Assembly (NCBI RefSeq): GCF_900545205.1
Contig: NZ_UQYC01000017.1
Span: forward strand, 1-27,029
From: an uncultured Veillonella sp.
GTDB lineage: Bacteria; Bacillota; Negativicutes; Veillonellales; Veillonellaceae
Length of the DNA: 27,029 bases
Direction of reading: 5' to 3'
The notes beneath the pieces were generated by a model that was not told the origin of the DNA, searched no databases, and was given only the letters and a program-made list of their open reading frames with translations. Made by a program: the position numbers and the translations under genes. Below, piece after piece: positions 1 through 8,784 of this stretch. Position 1 is the first letter of the stretch, and each line of letters begins with the position of its first letter.

Positions 1-861
1 CTTGAACACGGTTATAAATTCCATGGTCAAGAAACAGCGCCTGGTTCCCTCGCACTTACTGGTAAAATCACAGGCACTAACCATCCATTTGTAGAGCATT
101 TCAAATTTGTAAAACAGTTTGAAGATGAACATACTACAGCTCGTCAAACCATTCCTGCTCCATCTCAATTCTTAGCTGAATTATTCCGCGAAGATAATGG
201 CATTACAACACGCTCCTTCTATCCTGACTTAGAAGAGTTAATTCAAGATATTGCTGCTGCATATCGTCAAGTTATTAAAGACCTCTACGAGGCAGGTTGC
301 CGCAACATTCAATTTGACGATTGTACTTGGGGTATGTGCTGTGACCACGGTTATTGGACTGGTCGTCAAAAAGACAAAAGTGTAACTATTGAAGGAGAAA
401 CAGCCAAATATTTACGCATTAATAATTTAGCCTTAGAAGGCCGACCTCATGATCTAGCATTCACAACTCATGTATGCCGTGGTAATTACAACTCTACTTG
501 GGCTGCTAGTGGTGGCTATGAACCAGTTGCACCAATTCTATTCGCCAAAGAAAATGTAGATGCATATTATCTAGAATTTGATGATGATCGCTCCGGTGGT
601 TTTGAGCCATTGCGCGAAGTGTCCCCTAATAAAAAGGTTGTATTAGGCTTGATTACGTCTAAACGCCCAGAATTAGAAGATAAAGAAATCATCAAAGAAC
701 GAATCAAAGAAGCTACCAAATATATTCCACTCGATAGACTTTGCCTATCCCCTCAATGCGGCTTCGCATCTTGTGAAATCGGCAATCAATTGACTGAAGA
801 AGAACAATGGGCTAAACTTGCATTAGTTAAAGAAATAGCTCACGAAGTTTGGGGTGATTAA
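1..861 (+). CDS. MetE-like (C-terminal-domain type) methionine synthase family protein, 5' end cut by window
   Basis: The reading frame is open from base 1 and ends at TAA 859-861, so 286 residues are visible and the N-terminus lies outside the window. The part seen matches short YxjG/YxjH-like members of the cobalamin-independent methionine synthase family, which carry only the catalytic barrel and are usually about 370 residues long. The zinc and thiol ligand set is recognisable: His157 and Cys159 in HVCRGN, Glu192 in YYLEFDDD and Cys253 in SPQCGF (visible-residue numbering). By family knowledge it would move a methyl group to homocysteine or a related thiol using zinc, in the cytoplasm; the methyl donor of these short forms is uncertain. 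msrAB follows with no gap, so the two probably share a transcript and a methionine theme. Family assignment is firm; the exact substrate is not. Confidence 0.85.
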   Translation, partial: LEHGYKFHGQETAPGSLALTGKITGTNHPFVEHFKFVKQFEDEHTTARQTIPAPSQFLAELFREDNGITTRSFYPDLEELIQDIAAAYRQVIKDLYEAGCRNIQFDDCTWGMCCDHGYWTGRQKDKSVTIEGETAKYLRINNLALEGRPHDLAFTTHVCRGNYNSTWAASGGYEPVAPILFAKENVDAYYLEFDDDRSGGFEPLREVSPNKKVVLGLITSKRPELEDKEIIKERIKEATKYIPLDRLCLSPQCGFASCEIGNQLTEEEQWAKLALVKEIAHEVWGD

Positions 862-1800
862 ATGAATGAACATACTATATATTTAGGTGGCGGTTGTTTC
901 TGGGGCCTTCAAGGGTATATCAGAAAAATCTATGGCGTCATTTCCACTGAAGTAGGCTATGCCAATGGGCCTACGGAAAATCCAAGTTATGAAGATGTCT
1001 GTCATGATAGTGGTCACGTAGAAGCTCTAAAAGTTACATACGATGCGGACGTACTCTCCTTAGACCACTTAATTCAATACTTTTTACGCGCCATTGATCC
1101 ATTCAGTGTTAATAAACAAGGTGGTGACGTAGGTATTCAATATCGAACTGGTATCTACTATACCGATATAGCGGACAAGCCTATTATTGAAAGTACATTA
1201 GCACGTGCCCAATCCTTCGAAGGTAAGCCATTTGCCATTGAAGTATTACCTCTATCAAACTACTACGCTGCCGAGGAATATCACCAAAATTACTTAGATA
1301 AAAATCCTAATGGCTATTGTCATATTCCACTAGGCCTATCCAATGAACCACTTGTAGATGACAACGCCTATAATAAGCCTTCCGAGGAAGAGCTCAAGGC
1401 TTTATCTCCGCAAGAGTTCGAAGTTACACAAAACTCTGCTACAGATGCGCCTTTCAGCCATGAGCTAACTGATGAATTCAAAGCAGGCCTTTACGTAGAT
1501 ATCACTACAGGAGAACCCCTCTTCGTTTCTGCTCATAAATTCGAATCTCACTGTGGTTGGCCTAGCTTCACGAAACCAATCGCTAAGGATGTCATTAAAT
1601 ACTATCAAGATGACTCTCATGGCATGAATCGTATCGAAGTACGCAGCCGCATTGGTAATGCTCATTTAGGCCATGTATTTGAAGATGGTCCAAATGGATC
1701 GCTTCGATACTGTATCAATGGATCTGCTTTACGATTTATCCCGAAAGATGAATTAAAAGGTACAAAATACGAATATCTAATTCCATATATTGAAGACTAA
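862..1800 (+). CDS. msrAB: Bifunctional peptide-methionine sulfoxide reductase MsrA-MsrB
   Basis: A 312-residue fusion repairs oxidised methionine: the MsrA half reduces the S-sulfoxide and the MsrB half the R-sulfoxide. MsrA occupies roughly residues 1-160, with its catalytic motif GCFWG at 11-15 (nucleophile Cys12). MsrB occupies roughly 185-312, with HCGWPSF and the catalytic Cys284 in RYCIN. The two CxxC zinc motifs of many MsrB proteins are absent, so this is the zinc-free form. No signal peptide is seen, so it should be cytoplasmic. The ATG directly follows the stop of the upstream MetE-like gene, and the GGGGTGAT that ends that gene serves as its ribosome-binding site, so translation is probably coupled. 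A strong hairpin terminator follows. The gene symbol is descriptive; fused versions are also named msrA or msrB. Confidence 0.95.
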   Translation: MNEHTIYLGGGCFWGLQGYIRKIYGVISTEVGYANGPTENPSYEDVCHDSGHVEALKVTYDADVLSLDHLIQYFLRAIDPFSVNKQGGDVGIQYRTGIYYTDIADKPIIESTLARAQSFEGKPFAIEVLPLSNYYAAEEYHQNYLDKNPNGYCHIPLGLSNEPLVDDNAYNKPSEEELKALSPQEFEVTQNSATDAPFSHELTDEFKAGLYVDITTGEPLFVSAHKFESHCGWPSFTKPIAKDVIKYYQDDSHGMNRIEVRSRIGNAHLGHVFEDGPNGSLRYCINGSALRFIPKDELKGTKYEYLIPYIED

Positions 1801-1805
1801 AAAAA

Positions 1806-1832
1806 GACGCCTTAATCATAAGGCGTCCTTTT
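1806..1832 (+). terminator. Intrinsic terminator after msrAB
   Basis: GACGCCTTA (1806-1814) pairs perfectly with TAAGGCGTC (1819-1827) around a 4-base loop and is followed by CTTTT. It lies six bases past the msrAB stop and ends the rightward transcript. The A-run before the stem could let it work weakly in the other direction too. Confidence 0.9.
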
Positions 1833-1910
1833 AGTATACATAATGATGGCTTACTAAGTATGATATATTATGATATATATTTACTAAGCAGGCAATAACT
1901 ATATAAACCA

Positions 1911-1945
1911 AATAAAAAGAGAATATATCTATTAGATATATCCTC
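1911..1945 (-). terminator. Intrinsic terminator after the YabE-like gene
   Basis: On the minus strand, bases 1945-1934 pair with 1930-1919 over 12 positions (one G.U) around a 3-base loop, followed by TTTTTATT. On the plus strand the odd pair would be an A.C mismatch, so the hairpin favours leftward transcription. It starts 12 bases beyond the YabE-like stop codon. Confidence 0.85.
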
Positions 1946-1957
1946 TAAATTATTATA

Positions 1958-2935
1958 TTAGTCCAATACGTATACTGTAACGTCTTGGCGACCAAAGTCC
2001 ATAGCCTCACCATAAGAGTCCATTACAAGGTCGATTTTATTACCCACAATAGCACCACCTGTATCGGCTGCAATAGCTTCACCGTAACCAGGAATAAATA
2101 AACGTGTGCCTAATGGAATAACATCTGGGTCAACAGCTGCAATACCACGTACTGCAGGTACACCAGTAGCTGTAATACCAGCGCCATCACCATCGCCAGC
2201 AAGGTAAGCAGAAGCTTCCATTACAATAGCACGAGATGAGCGACCAGCTATATTACGAGATGTAGTCACTTCACGAGTACCTTCTTTAATAATAGTAGGT
2301 ACCATTTCGCGTTGTGTTACTTTAGATACGTCATTTGTTTTAATAACCGTACCATTACTATATAATGTTTCACGTTGCACTCGCTCTAAACCAGGTTGGC
2401 CAACTTGAACAACCTCTTCTTCACCTTGTGCCATTGTATCATCTTTTTGACGAATTACTTGAATAGCAATTTCTTGATCTACTGTAGACAAGGATCGGCT
2501 TGTCACTTGTGCAATTGTAATATGTGTACCACTTAATACAGAACCATTTGCATCGCCTACTACAGCATAATTAGGCATTTTAAAACCAAGTTCATTAGCA
2601 ACGCCTTGTGCAGTTGTTTCTGTAGTGAAAACAGCTCTAGTCTTACCATTAACAGTTACATAAACTGGAATGGCACGTACAACAGTTAATGTTGTACCAT
2701 TTTGAACAGATGCTGAGCTGGAAATAACTTTATCATTTGGATTTAATTTAACCCCAGCATCGCGTACGATACCTTCGTTAGAATTTAAATGTGTTCTAAC
2801 AGTGTGTGCTGCACCATCTACCATAACGGTTACGGTTTTATCATTATAAGAAAAACCTGTCATAGTTACAGCTGTTACAATCAATCCTGCAACAACAGAC
2901 GAAATATATCGTTTGTGTGTCTTATGAATTCTCAT
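1958..2935 (-). CDS. yabE: YabE-like cell-wall protein (DUF348 - G5 - 3D domains)
   Basis: This 325-residue exported protein has a basic start (MRIHKTHKRY) and a hydrophobic stretch at about 12-30, which is a signal peptide or membrane anchor. Two DUF348-type repeats follow at about 32-80 and 88-145, then a G5-type segment at about 150-225, then a C-terminal 3D domain at 239-325. The 3D domain shows its named aspartates: the DPD at 269-271, Asp291 in ADTGG and Asp302 in NKID. The order is that of Bacillus YabE and relatives of resuscitation-promoting factors, whose 3D domain is a compact double-psi barrel related to MltA lytic transglycosylases. A peptidoglycan-cleaving role is therefore likely but not shown here. 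The start is supported by AGGAGGG eight bases upstream and by a good promoter. It is a single-gene unit with its own terminator, in the position where B. subtilis has yabE after tatD, except that the polyphosphate operon intervenes. Confidence 0.88.
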   Translation of the reverse strand: MRIHKTHKRYISSVVAGLIVTAVTMTGFSYNDKTVTVMVDGAAHTVRTHLNSNEGIVRDAGVKLNPNDKVISSSASVQNGTTLTVVRAIPVYVTVNGKTRAVFTTETTAQGVANELGFKMPNYAVVGDANGSVLSGTHITIAQVTSRSLSTVDQEIAIQVIRQKDDTMAQGEEEVVQVGQPGLERVQRETLYSNGTVIKTNDVSKVTQREMVPTIIKEGTREVTTSRNIAGRSSRAIVMEASAYLAGDGDGAGITATGVPAVRGIAAVDPDVIPLGTRLFIPGYGEAIAADTGGAIVGNKIDLVMDSYGEAMDFGRQDVTVYVLD

Positions 2936-2961
2936 ATTGTAATCCCTCCTGTAATGTAACT

Positions 2962-2991
2962 ATTCTACTACAGATAGATATAACCTGTCAA
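2962..2991 (-). promoter_or_regulatory. Sigma-A-type promoter of the YabE-like gene
   Basis: On the minus strand a perfect TTGACA (2991-2986) and TAGAAT (2967-2962, one change from TATAAT) are 18 bases apart. The ribosome-binding site AGGAGGG follows within 20 bases, giving a short leader. Confidence 0.8.
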
Positions 2992-3281
2992 ACGCCATAG
3001 GTTAACAATAGGAGCTAAATGCTTATAAATACTGAATTTTAAGTTATTATGTTTTCTATATTTTTTGCAAAAGTCCACTGTATACGTACATATCGATATT
3101 TTTAAATACTATACAATATATTCCGAATTGTGTACATATATACGATACCACTACTATATATAGTATGTTAGTTTTTTTTATAATATAAATTGTATTTTTA
3201 TGTGTTTTTGAATTGTTACCAATTTTTTCTACACATCGCAAAACTTCATTTTTATCTCATTTTTAAATATGTATACATGTA
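2992..3281. other. AT-rich gap between yabE promoter and ppk terminator; no gene seen
   Basis: About 290 bases of very AT-rich sequence with homopolymer runs. The longest open frame (minus strand, 3056-3241) has no ribosome-binding site and a composition typical of translated AT-rich DNA. No tRNA, riboswitch or convincing hairpin was recognised. Confidence 0.6.
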
Positions 3282-3307
3282 AAAAAGCCTGTAAAAACAG
3301 GCTTTTT
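3282..3307 (-). terminator. Bidirectional intrinsic terminator after ppk
   Basis: AAAAAGCCTGT (3282-3292) and ACAGGCTTTTT (3297-3307) form an 11-bp perfect stem with a 4-base loop, with U-rich arms in both directions. It lies about 57 bases beyond the ppk stop and closes the leftward polyphosphate operon. Confidence 0.88.
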
Positions 3308-3364
3308 CACTATTATAAAAATGTATTAAAATTCATCATTCAACACTACGTATGAATTTCATTA

Positions 3365-5479
3365 TTAATTCATCTTAAACATTGGTTGTAAACGCTCAAT
3401 TACGGTCATTGACTCCTTATGCTCATGGGCAATAGCCTCTTTCATAAGTTCTTCTTGAGCAGAAATCGGATGTTCTCGATCATTAATTTTACGATATGAA
3501 CCATCAGCTCTCATAATATGAGCTTTTAAGGTATCTTCTAAATATAAATCCAATATACCTTTAACGCGCTCCTTATGTCGTTTATCTTCAATAGGAATCA
3601 TAAGTTCTACACGTTCATTTAAATTTCTTGGCATCCAGTCTGCACTAGATAAGAATAGACTTTCATTTCCCCCATTTCGGAAATAAAATAGACGATGATG
3701 TTCCAAGAACCGTCCTACCACTGAACGTACCGTTATATTATCGCTGACACCGGCAATACCAGGTCTTAGTGTACAAATACCACGAACTATAAGATCTATG
3801 CGAACACCTGCAGCAGAGGCTTCATATAATTTAGCAATAACTTCTTTATCAAGCAAGGAATTCATTTTACCAATAATATATGCTTCTTCACCTTGTTTAG
3901 CGAATTCTATTTCTCGGTCAATTAATTCCATTATTTTTTCCCGCAAATTTAAAGGGGCGACAATAAATTTATTCCAAATTGGAGGATCGGAATAACCAGA
4001 AATTAAATTAAAGAAACGAGATGCATCATCGCCATATTCATCGTTACACGTAAATATGCCACAGTCCGTATACATGCGAGCCGTCTTACCATTATAGTTA
4101 CCTGTAGCTAAATGAACGTAACGTCTAATACCTGCATCCTCTCTGCGCACAACCATGGTAATCTTAGAATGAGTTTTAAGACCTTTCAAACCATAAATTA
4201 CATGACAACCTGCCTTTTCTAAGCGGCGTGCCATATGGATATTATTCTCTTCATCAAAGCGTGCTTTAACCTCCATAAGTACGGTTACTTGCTTGCCATT
4301 ATCCGCAGCCTTAATCAAGGATGCAATAATTGGAGAATCCCCACTTACGCGATACAAGGTTTGTTTAATAGCGAGCACATCTGGATCTGTAGCTGCTTGT
4401 GCAATAAATTGTTCTACTACAGCAAAAGACTCAAACGGATGGTGGACAAAAAGATCTTGCTTTCCAATAACAGAAAATAGACTTTCACCTTCATAATCAA
4501 CTAACTCACTAGGTAATTTAGGTTCAAATGGTACATAACGAAGCTGGTCAAGGCCTGGATAGTTACAGAAATTAAAGTACATACGACAATCAAGATGACC
4601 ATCTATACGGTATACATCCTTTGGTTCTAATTCAACACTGGTAAGCACAAAGTTTAATAAATTATCCTTTACCTCACCACACACCTCTAATCGTACCGCA
4701 TCACCACGACGGCGACGACGCAAAGATGCCTCTACTTCCGATAGCAAGTCTGTGGCTTCTTCTTCATCGATTTCTAAATCCGCATCACGAGTAATTCGAA
4801 ACACCATATAATCTTCAATGCCATAACCTTGGAAAAACTGATTTGCGTAATATGTAATGACGTCCTCTAGGTAAACGAATCGATGTTCCTTATTCCCTCG
4901 ACTTGGGATTTCAATAATACGATCGAGTACAGATGGAATTGGCAAGATAGCAATCTTATAATCCTTAGTACCATCTGGTTGTATTTGAAAGATACGCACA
5001 ATAGCATTGATGGTATGATTTGTTAAAAATGGGAATGGATGACCAGAGTCAACGGCTAATGGCGTTACAACAGGATAGATATGTTCCTCAAAGTAATGAC
5101 GTAACCAAGCTTTTGATTTTACATCGAGTAGATCCGGATTAGTAAAGAAGAAACCGTAGTTTTCAAGTTCAGTTAGCACATTGTTTAAATATGTACTTTG
5201 CATAGAAACGAGTCGTTGTACAGACTCATCAATGGCCTTTAATTGTGCCTTAGCATCCATATGAGCAGCATCGTACTTAACAATGCCATTCACAACTTGA
5301 TGGCGTAAACCAGCTACGCGAATCATAAAGAACTCATCTAAATTAGAGCTAGCAATGGCAATAAATCGGAGTCGTTCTAATAAAGGAGTATTTGTATCAA
5401 TAGACTCTAATAGGACGCGCTGATTAAACTTTAACCAAGACAATTCACGGTTAAAATAATACTTTGCATTATTGAACAT
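3365..5479 (-). CDS. ppk: Polyphosphate kinase 1
   Basis: At 704 residues this is full length for PPK1, which reversibly transfers the terminal phosphate of ATP onto a growing polyphosphate chain. The N-terminal motif NRELSWLKFN (10-19) is typical. The autophosphorylated histidine is His437 in THSK, and the second active-site histidine is in FLEHHRLFYF (His594/595). HHPFESF at 346-352 and the long PLD-like C-terminal half are also characteristic. It is the last gene of a three-gene operon: its ATG lies inside the end of the upstream Ppx-like paralogue (11-base overlap), with GGGGAGGG seven bases before the start. Polymer synthesis is thus coupled to two Ppx/GppA-type proteins. Expected location is the cytoplasm or inner face of the membrane. 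Confidence 0.97.
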   Translation of the reverse strand: MFNNAKYYFNRELSWLKFNQRVLLESIDTNTPLLERLRFIAIASSNLDEFFMIRVAGLRHQVVNGIVKYDAAHMDAKAQLKAIDESVQRLVSMQSTYLNNVLTELENYGFFFTNPDLLDVKSKAWLRHYFEEHIYPVVTPLAVDSGHPFPFLTNHTINAIVRIFQIQPDGTKDYKIAILPIPSVLDRIIEIPSRGNKEHRFVYLEDVITYYANQFFQGYGIEDYMVFRITRDADLEIDEEEATDLLSEVEASLRRRRRGDAVRLEVCGEVKDNLLNFVLTSVELEPKDVYRIDGHLDCRMYFNFCNYPGLDQLRYVPFEPKLPSELVDYEGESLFSVIGKQDLFVHHPFESFAVVEQFIAQAATDPDVLAIKQTLYRVSGDSPIIASLIKAADNGKQVTVLMEVKARFDEENNIHMARRLEKAGCHVIYGLKGLKTHSKITMVVRREDAGIRRYVHLATGNYNGKTARMYTDCGIFTCNDEYGDDASRFFNLISGYSDPPIWNKFIVAPLNLREKIMELIDREIEFAKQGEEAYIIGKMNSLLDKEVIAKLYEASAAGVRIDLIVRGICTLRPGIAGVSDNITVRSVVGRFLEHHRLFYFRNGGNESLFLSSADWMPRNLNERVELMIPIEDKRHKERVKGILDLYLEDTLKAHIMRADGSYRKINDREHPISAQEELMKEAIAHEHKESMTVIERLQPMFKMN

Positions 5480-7034
5480 GACGATTCCCTCCCCTTACTA
5501 GTACGATTTCCATACCAAATACCTCTGTAAAGTATTCAGAATCTCGATTAAAGGTCCACCATTCTAAGGAGATATCCTCATTAGTACGACAGAATACATA
5601 TAGTACATTATCTCTTTCTTCCAATGTTACATCAGAGATTTTTTGATTGCTCCCCGCATCGAGTGCACAAGCAACACGAATAATTGCTACTAGCTTTGTA
5701 ACCTGAATTTTTTGTAATTCTGTCAATGCATTGAAATACGCATCGTCATCATTTGGCGTTCCCTTATAGTGGTAATATACAACATTAGCTACTACTTGTT
5801 TTTCTTCTTCTGAAAGCCCAAATATATCGGTTCCCATTACGATATGATACGCATGCTCCCCATGATTTCGTAAATTTACAAACTTACCAACCGAGCAAAG
5901 AATGGCAGCTATACTACATAAATATCCCCATCGTTCCGGTAAGCCTTTATGGCGTAAAGCATCACAGAATAAAGCGCTAAACTTTTCTACCTCCGCATCA
6001 TGAATACGGTCTGTATGATATCTGGCGGCCACAGCACGAGCTAACTGTGCATTTTGCTCCCGCAACTGATACATAAATGGATTATTCTCTGACTCTACCC
6101 CATAGAACCAACTAATGCCTTGAGAGAATGAAAAGCTACTAAAAATTAATGATTTCGGCCCTATAGCCGTAATAATTTCATTAAACAAAATCATGGTAGG
6201 CATTAAAATATTAGCCTTATATTCAGGTAATTTATAACGGTTCATCAACTTTGTTGCAGTTACACCATCAAAAGAATTAATAAGACCTTTAAATCGTTCT
6301 GGCTCAACAGTAATGATATCTTCTTTATTATTTTCTTGTCCCATTAAATGAGTCATATATTGCGCTTCGTCACCAGATAAAACAATACTATCAATATTAA
6401 AGGTTTGTAGTTCTTCACGGAGTGGTCCAATCATACGATGTAAATATTCCGTAATAGCCCTTGGAAATGATATAGAAGATCGTTGATTTCGATTAAATGA
6501 CTCCATAACACGTAAGGAACCACTATGCATATTGCGTTGGAACAGTAAGCTTTCACCACGCCAAACTGTTAAACCGACCCCACCAGATGTAATATCTAAG
6601 AATAATGTAGCCTTTGTAGGATCAGTTAGATGGTATTGATGTGTCATCTTGTAATATAGCAAGGCGTATTTGTAATATACCTCTTTCGGCATATCGATGA
6701 CCTCAACACGCATCCCTGTTTGAATATAAATTTGGTCTAAAATACTACGACGATTAGTAGCCTCACGTATTACTGTTGTACCATATAGTTTGGAACGAGT
6801 CACGCCATAATCGGCCATTAATTGTTTATATCCTTTTAAAATATGACAGATTTCTTCAATTGTTTTAAAACTCAACCGAGAGGTTTGAAATAATTCTTCC
6901 CCAAAGGTTACTTCTCGCGCTGCATAATCGATAACACGTACATCGTCTATGCCTTTATATTCTAATATGGTAATGCTCATGCTACTGGAGCCTACATGTA
7001 ACACCGCATATCGTAATGCTTTTGGTAATGCCAT
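5469..7034 (-). CDS. Degenerate Ppx/GppA-family paralogue (probable pseudoenzyme)
   Basis: This 521-residue protein has the full Ppx/GppA layout: two actin-like subdomains (about 1-315) and an HD-like helical domain (about 330-500). It aligns along its length with the gene just upstream, but several signature residues differ. The first phosphate motif D-x-G-S-N-S is HVGSSS, with His13 in place of Asp. The second, DLGGASTE in the neighbour, is DITSGGVG at 147-154, so the acidic Glu becomes Gly154. The EEA of the catalytic loop is KEV (117-119), keeping one Glu. The HD pair of LLHDIGK is CS in ILCSVGK (380-381). From family knowledge these changes should impair phosphoanhydride hydrolysis and metal binding; loss of activity is an inference. 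Its start overlaps the upstream stop as TAATG behind AAGGAGG, and its end overlaps ppk by 11 bases. A binding or regulatory role towards PPK or the active Ppx is plausible. Confidence 0.85.
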   Translation of the reverse strand: MALPKALRYAVLHVGSSSMSITILEYKGIDDVRVIDYAAREVTFGEELFQTSRLSFKTIEEICHILKGYKQLMADYGVTRSKLYGTTVIREATNRRSILDQIYIQTGMRVEVIDMPKEVYYKYALLYYKMTHQYHLTDPTKATLFLDITSGGVGLTVWRGESLLFQRNMHSGSLRVMESFNRNQRSSISFPRAITEYLHRMIGPLREELQTFNIDSIVLSGDEAQYMTHLMGQENNKEDIITVEPERFKGLINSFDGVTATKLMNRYKLPEYKANILMPTMILFNEIITAIGPKSLIFSSFSFSQGISWFYGVESENNPFMYQLREQNAQLARAVAARYHTDRIHDAEVEKFSALFCDALRHKGLPERWGYLCSIAAILCSVGKFVNLRNHGEHAYHIVMGTDIFGLSEEEKQVVANVVYYHYKGTPNDDDAYFNALTELQKIQVTKLVAIIRVACALDAGSNQKISDVTLEERDNVLYVFCRTNEDISLEWWTFNRDSEYFTEVFGMEIVLVRGGNRHVQ

Positions 7035-8581
7035 TATGCCTCCTTACGAGATTCATGCCACTCTATTTCTAATGTTTTCTCAAATTCCTTTTTAAAAGAT
7101 TTTGAAAGCTTTTCTACAGCAGTTTTTGTGACACTTACATCCCGTCCCTCTAGGTAAAATACCTTTATAACTACACTCGTATATTTAATATTTACCTCTA
7201 ACCGCTTAATAAATTGTTCATGACTTTCATCAAGAGCCTCTGCTATGGCTAAAATAATGGAAAGTTTTTGCCCTAATAAGCGTTGCTCTTGATCTAGTAA
7301 TTTACCATATAAGAAATTTTTATATTCCTTTGGTGTCAATCCATGAGAGTTCATCACTAAAAATGCACTAAACGCTTGTTCCACATGGGAAATACCATAT
7401 AAATTACTATTAACTAACATGTAACAACCATGGCGGGCATGACTATAATAGTTAACTCGTTTGCCTATATCATGCAATAATCCCGCTGCGATTAAGCATC
7501 GTCTAAAATTCTTATCCGCCTTATGAAGTGGCTCTAATGCATCATACAAAGTGGTAGCTAATTTCGTAATATACTTAGCATGCACTAGCTCATGCTTTGT
7601 CATACTTAGCAGCACATTTTCCGCAGAGTGGACTAAAATATCGTCGATAATTGAATTTCCACCTAAATAATTCTCTCCATAATAATCGTAAAACAAACCT
7701 TCCCGTAAACCGCAACCGCCCACAACGAGTGTCTTAGTATTTACATAGTTAAATAGTTCATCCACTATAGTAAGCCCTGCAATGATAATATCTGCACGGT
7801 CCGATGATAAACCACTAATTTTTTTACGAGCCTCTAAGGATTTACCTTTTACATCTTCCAAGATTTCGTGAAATCTATGATATGGTAGTTCATAGTTATG
7901 TAGTTTCGTAATAGGATAGGATAACTTACGTTGATCTATTTTAGCAATATTACGAGCTGTACCACCTATACCTAATAGAGGTAGTTTTATATTTTGAAGC
8001 CACGTATGTTCCTTAATGGTTTTCTTTACGGCCTTCGTCATCTTCTCTAGTTCTTTAGGAGTATACTCATCACCTTTTTGATAGGTTCCTGTTAAGGTTA
8101 GAGCCCCTATAGGTAAGCTAACAGCTTTCACGATATGTCGATTTTTTACTAGCGTTACCTCTGTACTAGCACCGCCTAAGTCAAAGATAATAAAATCTTT
8201 GAGCCCAATCGTATTAATAACCCCAAGGAACCCAAGGCGAGCCTCTTCTTCACCAGCAATACATTCTAAATTAAGACCAGTTAGTTCTTTTACAGCTTTA
8301 ATAAAAGCATCTCCATTTTTAGCTAGACGTACTGCAGCCGTAGCAACAGCTTTTATGGTATCTACCCCCATAGCATCCGCCATATGAACAAAGCCTTTTA
8401 ATGCGCGTAAAGAACGCTCCATTGCCTCTTTCGTTAACTCATGAGTGCCCCACATATTTTCACTTAAGCGGACACTTTCTTTTTCTTGATATATGAGTCG
8501 ATAACTACCGGTCTTAGAAATCTCATAAATGACAAAACGAACGGAGTTGGATCCTAAATCTATAAATGCAATACGTTTCAT
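7034..8581 (-). CDS. ppx: Exopolyphosphatase / pppGpp phosphohydrolase (Ppx/GppA family) with HD-like domain
   Basis: At 515 residues the length matches full-length E. coli-type Ppx and GppA. The actin-like fold shows the phosphate motifs DLGSNS (8-13) and DLGGASTE (134-141), the catalytic-loop glutamates in IAGEEEAR (108-115), GIGGTARN near 204-211 and GLREGL near 291-296. The C-terminal part is HD-like, with LLHDIGK around His370-Asp371. The family removes terminal phosphates from polyphosphate, and some members also convert pppGpp to ppGpp; sequence alone does not say which dominates here. It heads the operon ppx - degenerate paralogue - ppk, so hydrolysis and synthesis of polyphosphate are expressed together. 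The ATG at 8581 gives the conserved N-terminus. A terminator for the preceding tatD transcript lies 56 bases upstream, so the operon needs its own promoter or readthrough; no convincing promoter was found. Confidence 0.92.
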   Translation of the reverse strand: MKRIAFIDLGSNSVRFVIYEISKTGSYRLIYQEKESVRLSENMWGTHELTKEAMERSLRALKGFVHMADAMGVDTIKAVATAAVRLAKNGDAFIKAVKELTGLNLECIAGEEEARLGFLGVINTIGLKDFIIFDLGGASTEVTLVKNRHIVKAVSLPIGALTLTGTYQKGDEYTPKELEKMTKAVKKTIKEHTWLQNIKLPLLGIGGTARNIAKIDQRKLSYPITKLHNYELPYHRFHEILEDVKGKSLEARKKISGLSSDRADIIIAGLTIVDELFNYVNTKTLVVGGCGLREGLFYDYYGENYLGGNSIIDDILVHSAENVLLSMTKHELVHAKYITKLATTLYDALEPLHKADKNFRRCLIAAGLLHDIGKRVNYYSHARHGCYMLVNSNLYGISHVEQAFSAFLVMNSHGLTPKEYKNFLYGKLLDQEQRLLGQKLSIILAIAEALDESHEQFIKRLEVNIKYTSVVIKVFYLEGRDVSVTKTAVEKLSKSFKKEFEKTLEIEWHESRKEA

Positions 8582-8636
8582 GCTACTAACCTCGACTTAC
8601 TATAGTTCAGTATGAATATACTTAAGTATACCATAG

Positions 8637-8675
8637 AAAAACGCGATTCTCACCGATATGGGAGAATCGCGTTTT
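8637..8675 (-). terminator. Intrinsic terminator between tatD and ppx
   Basis: ACGCGATTCTC (8641-8651) pairs perfectly with GAGAATCGCGT (8662-8672), extended by A/T pairs on both sides, so each strand ends in a U-run. It lies about 110 bases beyond the tatD stop and separates the translation-gene block from the polyphosphate operon. The remaining gap (8676-8784) holds nothing recognisable. Confidence 0.88.
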
Positions 8676-8784
8676 ATAATTTATTCTTCTAGTTATACTT
8701 GGTGTATTTTGTAATATCTAATACTAAAGCTCTTAGAATTTGACCAATATTATTTACTAGCATACATGATTACGAGCATTCAAG

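Noticed and set aside
3056..3241. 61-codon open frame on the minus strand in the yabE-ppk gap
   Set aside because: No ribosome-binding site; composition (Ile, Tyr, Lys, Asn rich) is that of translated AT-rich non-coding DNA, and no domain is recognised.
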